Shown one piece after another: positions 14,041-16,540 of a DNA stretch of 16,540 bases. A program made the translations under genes and the position numbers. The notes under the pieces were generated by a model that ran no database searches, was not told the DNA's origin, and saw nothing but the letters and a program-made list of their open reading frames with translations. The stretch's first letter is position 1, and the number at the start of each line of letters is the position of its first letter. The stretch is from Dehalococcoidia bacterium (lineage in GTDB: Bacteria > Chloroflexota > Dehalococcoidia > UBA2979): NCBI GenBank assembly GCA_030745285.1, contig JASLOV010000192.1, positions 1 through 16,540 on the forward strand, written 5' to 3'.

Positions 14041-14702
14041 ACCCGCCGCACCTCGACGCCGTCGCCCAGCTCGACCAGCAGCGCGTGGCCGGTATGGGAC
14101 GGCGAGCCGGAGTAGTACGCCGGCGTCTGCGAGTCGACCTGGAAGTACCTGTCCCAGTGGCCGAGCGCGACGTAGTCATGCTCGCCCCCATCGATCTCGC
14201 TTGTCTCGATCTGGTAGGAACGGCGGCGGTCGTGCTGCGAGCGCACCAGGTGACCGTGCGCCATCGCGATCTGCCATCGCGCGGTGCGCTCGACGGGAGC
14301 CCCTTCGAGCGGTCGCATCGCCGCCCCGTGGTCGGGGTGAGCTCGACCCCAGATCTGCAGTTCGCCGTCGAAGAGCGAGACCGAACTGCCGGCAGCCTCG
14401 CACAGCACCTCGATGCGGCCGCTGCGGCCAAAGGAGGGGCTGAGGTAGACCGATCGCTCGTCGTAGCAATCATGGTTGCCGGGCAGGATCACCACCGGCA
14501 CGTCCAGGCTCTCGAACCACTGGACGCTCTGCTCGATCGCCTCCGCGGGCACGCGGTTGCTGTCGTACGTGTCGCCGGCGAGCAGCACGGTGTCGACGCG
14601 TTCCTGGCGCACGACATCGCCGATGCCGCGGCCCCAGCGGCGCGTGAAGCCACCTTCGCCGTCGGCGCCGATGTGGAGATCCGAGCTATGCAGCAGTCTC
14701 AC
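14031..14702 (-). CDS. Metallophosphoesterase, SbcD/Mre11/YkuE-like
   Basis: This 223-residue protein begins LLHSSDLHIG (D8, H10), a start typical of SbcD/Mre11-type nucleases and related exonuclease-like phosphoesterases. Further metal motifs are LAGDTYDS (D44), LPGNHDCY (N76, H77), AHGH (H149, H151) and a GHWD (H182) where GHxH is common, so the last His is replaced by Asp. It is shorter than SbcD and lacks its C-terminal capping region, and no SbcC ATPase gene is adjacent, so a small phosphodiesterase is as likely as a DNA nuclease. GTG 14702 is the only start that keeps the first metal motif. It sits 51 bp after a crotonase gene and is linked to the next phosphoesterase gene through overlapping stop/start codons. 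Confidence 0.9.
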   Translation of the reverse strand: MRLLHSSDLHIGADGEGGFTRRWGRGIGDVVRQERVDTVLLAGDTYDSNRVPAEAIEQSVQWFESLDVPVVILPGNHDCYDERSVYLSPSFGRSGRIEVLCEAAGSSVSLFDGELQIWGRAHPDHGAAMRPLEGAPVERTARWQIAMAHGHLVRSQHDRRRSYQIETSEIDGGEHDYVALGHWDRYFQVDSQTPAYYSGSPSHTGHALLVELGDGVEVRRVPL

Positions 14703-14753
14703 GCTCAGACGACGCGCTCCGCTGCAGTGGGATGGTTGCCGAGACTGGTCCGG

Positions 14754-15695
14754 TCAGTCGGCGGTGGCCAGCTGGTCCGGCGTGGCGTTTTCGCCTCGCT
14801 TCTGGATGTAGCCGCTCAGGCCGCTGTCGCGCCGCAGCTTGTAGAAGTTGGTCTCACCCTCGCGGAACCGCGTCCACTGGATCGACACGTGCCCCATGTA
14901 ATGGGAGCGGTTGGCCAGCCCCATGCCGGCGGCGTCCATCATGTGCGCGTACCAGCTCTTCGTCATCGCGACGGAGTCGGCGGGCAGGTCGGCGATGCCC
15001 ATCGCGAACTCATGGACCCCGGCGTCCAGCTCCTCCAGCGGGAACGAGCTGTTGATCAGCCCGTGCTCCGCCGCGGCCTTGCCCGTCAGCTCTGCCAGCA
15101 GCTCGCCGGCGCGAGCCTTCTGGCTGCCCCCCGGCCAGCTGGACTCCGCCAGCGCGATGCCGGTGGTCATGCGGCCGAAGCCGCGGGTGCCGAACTGCGC
15201 GTCATCCGAGGCGATGGTGAAGTCGCATGACGCCTGCAAGAACTCACCGGCGCCGATGCAGAATCCGTGCACCTGGGCGATCAGGATCTTCGGGTAGGAG
15301 ACCAGGTCCTCGTACTTGTGGCAGCGGCGGCGCTCGATGTTCCAGTAGTCGGCGACGGTCGGCTGCAGGCCCGGCGGAATCGGCGGCGACTCCTCCGGCT
15401 CCTCACCCTCCTGTTTCGGCGACGTCAGGTCGTGGCCGGCGGAGAATCCCAGCCCGGCGCCACGAATCACCACCACCTTGACGTCATCGTCCAGGAGCGC
15501 GCGGTGCAGGGCGCCCAGCATCCCTTCGTACATGTTGTCGTTGAAGGCGTTGCGGCGCTCCGGCCGGTTGAGCGTGACGAACGCGACCGGCGCGTCCGCC
15601 TCGTAGAGCACTTCCTCGTACTCCTGACCCGGGTCAGTGCTGGTGACTGCATCGAGCTCGTACTGGTGCCTGTAATGACTGATGACCGCTGGCAC
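14754..15695 (-). CDS. Crotonase superfamily protein with displaced glutamate
   Basis: This 313-residue protein is longer than most crotonases. It has a 30-residue polar N-terminal extension before VAFVTLNRPERRNAF, and an acidic/Pro-rich insert (about residues 92-112: PKQEGEEPEESPPIPPG) after the first oxyanion segment GAGLGFSAGHDL. The second segment reads VHGFCIGAGEFLQASCDF. Ungapped alignment puts Phe152 at the Glu144 site of rat enoyl-CoA hydratase, with Glu151 one residue before, and Gly172 at the Glu164 site. It is therefore probably not a standard hydratase. GTG 15695 is chosen because GGAGGT lies 8 nt upstream (15704-15709 on the plus strand); a longer frame up to 15815 reads as leader and would start upstream of the -10-like element. 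It heads a minus-strand operon with two phosphoesterase genes, a pairing I cannot explain. Confidence 0.92.
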   Translation of the reverse strand: MPAVISHYRHQYELDAVTSTDPGQEYEEVLYEADAPVAFVTLNRPERRNAFNDNMYEGMLGALHRALLDDDVKVVVIRGAGLGFSAGHDLTSPKQEGEEPEESPPIPPGLQPTVADYWNIERRRCHKYEDLVSYPKILIAQVHGFCIGAGEFLQASCDFTIASDDAQFGTRGFGRMTTGIALAESSWPGGSQKARAGELLAELTGKAAAEHGLINSSFPLEELDAGVHEFAMGIADLPADSVAMTKSWYAHMMDAAGMGLANRSHYMGHVSIQWTRFREGETNFYKLRRDSGLSGYIQKRGENATPDQLATAD

Positions 15696-15784
15696 TGGAG
15701 TGCACCTCCGCCGATTCTGCTCGGGCCGGCGATTGCCGGTCGCGTCTCGCGAGCCGGACCGACCGCCGCCGGATTGTTGGCGAC

Positions 15785-15792
15785 AGTATAGC
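15785..15792 (-). promoter_or_regulatory. Candidate -10 element GCTATACT for the minus-strand operon
   Basis: On the minus strand this reads GCTATACT, containing TATACT, one base from the sigma-70 consensus and the best -10 match seen here. It lies 89 nt upstream of GTG 15695, which leaves a leader of roughly 80 nt containing a small hairpin (15726-15739, CCGGC/GCCGG). A good -35 hexamer is not evident. Confidence 0.4.
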
Positions 15793-15846
15793 GACTCCGG
15801 CGGTGCGAACCTCATTCGCGGCGGCCAGCGCCCGGCTGACAGGCGC

Positions 15847-15858
15847 GGGCCGCGGCCC
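15847..15858. repeat. Perfect 12-bp palindrome GGGCCGCGGCCC
   Basis: A self-complementary 12-mer lies in the 291-bp divergent region between the crotonase and the racemase-like gene, upstream of the minus-strand -10-like element. It could be an operator, but pure G/C palindromes also arise by chance in this base composition. Confidence 0.35.
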
Positions 15859-15924
15859 TGTGACCGGACCTCAAGCGACGGGAATGTGGCATTGTTGCGG
15901 CACCGAACCGGGCAAGCCTCGCCC

Positions 15925-15956
15925 CGGCATCACGGCACCACGGCATCCCGGCACGA
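15925..15956 (+). repeat. Four tandem 8-bp repeats in the racemase-like gene leader
   Basis: Consecutive octamers CGGCATCA, CGGCACCA, CGGCATCC and CGGCACGA share CGGCAY with variation at the last positions. The array ends 20 bp before the GGAGGT ribosome-binding site of the downstream gene. It could be a transcription-factor array, a leader structure or a product of replication slippage. Confidence 0.7.
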
Positions 15957-15986
15957 GCCAGGAGCCGTGCGCCACGGAGGTGACAC

Positions 15987-16540
15987 ATGACCGCACTCGA
16001 ACACATCCGCGTACTGGACCTCTCGCGGCTGGCGCCGGGGCCGTTCTGCTCCATGCTGCTGGGCGACCTCGGAGCGGACATCCTGCTGGTGGAGGCGCCG
16101 CCGCAGTTCGTCGCGCAACGCCCGGGGCCGGAGGGGGAAGAGGCGCAGGAGCGCGCCCGCGCCACAAGCGCGCTCGGTCGCAACAAGCGCTCGATGGTGC
16201 TGAACCTGCGGGAGGATGAGGGCCGCGAGATCTTCCTGCGACTCTGCGAGGAAGCCGACGTGGTGCTGGAGGGATTCCGCCCCGGCGTCGTGAAGCGGCT
16301 GGGCGTCGACTACGAGGCCGTCTCTGCCGTCAACCCCGGCATCGTCTACTGCTCGATCACCGGCTACGGACAGACCGGGCCCTATCGCGACCTCGTCGGG
16401 CACGATATCAACTACATCGCGCTGGCCGGGGCGCTCAGCATGATCGGCCGCCCGGGAAGCCCGCCGACGATCCCCCAGAACCTGCTGGCAGACTTCGCCG
16501 GCGGCGGGCTGATGGCGGCGTTCGCGATCCTGGCGGCGCT
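15987..16540 (+). CDS. Alpha-methylacyl-CoA racemase-like CaiB-fold protein, N-terminal part (3' end outside window)
   Basis: The first 184 codons of this gene are present, and the frame is still open at the window edge. It begins LEHIRVLDLSRLAPGPFCSMLLGDLGADILLVEAP, then NKRSMVLNLREDEGREIFLRLCEEADVVLEGFRPGVVKRLGVDYE, then ITGYGQTGPYRDLVGHDINYIALAG. The catalytic pair of alpha-methylacyl-CoA racemase appears as H139 (GHDINYI) and D169 (NLLADFAGGG), 30 residues apart as in the Mycobacterium tuberculosis enzyme. This favours epimerisation of 2-methyl-branched acyl-CoA, preparing branched chains for beta-oxidation, over CoA transfer. ATG 15987 has GGAGGT (15976-15981) 5 nt upstream. It is divergent from the crotonase operon. 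Confidence 0.92.
   Translation, partial: MTALEHIRVLDLSRLAPGPFCSMLLGDLGADILLVEAPPQFVAQRPGPEGEEAQERARATSALGRNKRSMVLNLREDEGREIFLRLCEEADVVLEGFRPGVVKRLGVDYEAVSAVNPGIVYCSITGYGQTGPYRDLVGHDINYIALAGALSMIGRPGSPPTIPQNLLADFAGGGLMAAFAILAA

Noticed and set aside
14085..15230. 381-codon plus-strand frame
   Set aside because: It is antisense to both the SbcD-like and crotonase genes and lacks a ribosome-binding site or domain.
15696..15815. Extension of the minus-strand crotonase to a start at 15815
   Set aside because: The extra 40 residues match no crotonase, the start lies upstream of the -10-like element, and GTG 15695 has a strong ribosome-binding site.
15847..15956. CRISPR-like or iteron origin reading of the palindrome and octamer array
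   Set aside because: The repeats are only 8 bp with no spacers, and no replication or Cas gene is near.

Overview
The window is a GC-rich, densely coded bacterial chromosome segment with ten complete enzyme genes likely tied to acyl-CoA or organic-acid catabolism, redox or hydrolysis, two metallophosphoesterases, and a truncated gene at each end. I infer, from gene content alone, a SAR202-type or related Chloroflexota (Dehalococcoidia) genome. That lineage is known for expanded families of CaiB/BaiF enzymes, enolase-superfamily dehydratases, FMN-dependent monooxygenases and crotonases, and all four occur here. An actinobacterium cannot be excluded. There is no rRNA, tRNA, CRISPR array, transposase or phage gene that I can see.

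Layout. Positions 1-837 hold the C-terminal part of a CaiB/BaiF protein, followed by an acyl-CoA dehydrogenase (900-2090). A convergent galactonate-dehydratase-like enolase-superfamily gene lies on the minus strand (2253-3374). Divergent from it is a pair encoding an arylsulfotransferase-like propeller without a signal peptide (3513-4679) and a lipoprotein c-type cytochrome (4683-5198). Next come an NtaA/DszA-type flavin monooxygenase (5348-6682) and a DUF2235 alpha/beta hydrolase (6756-7763). A four-gene plus-strand run follows: a fused double CaiB protein (8024-10465), a single CaiB protein overlapping it by ATGA (10462-11673), and two crotonases (11779-12633 and 12691-13404). Converging on it is a minus-strand operon of a crotonase (15695-14754), an SbcD/Mre11-like phosphoesterase (14702-14031) and a YfcE-like phosphoesterase (14009-13446). 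The window ends in the N-terminal half of an alpha-methylacyl-CoA racemase-like gene (15987 onward).

How it may work together (inference). CoA transfer or racemisation by the CaiB-fold enzymes, dehydrogenation, crotonase chemistry, flavin monooxygenation and acid-sugar dehydration are the tools for breaking down unusual carboxylic acids, possibly sulfated or branched ones. By eye alignment, all three crotonases lack both glutamates of classical enoyl-CoA hydratase, and the CaiB-fold proteins differ at the catalytic position (Glu, Ala/Glu, Asp, and a racemase His/Asp pair). The set therefore looks diversified, not redundant.

Non-coding structure worth attention: a GCTAnnnT-like -10 element upstream of five transcription units; GC-rich hairpins without T-tracts after several stop codons; a stop/start relay of two three-codon mini-ORFs between the phosphoesterase genes; an 11-G tract at the ribosome-binding position of the fused CaiB gene; and a 4 x 8-bp tandem repeat in the leader of the racemase-like gene.
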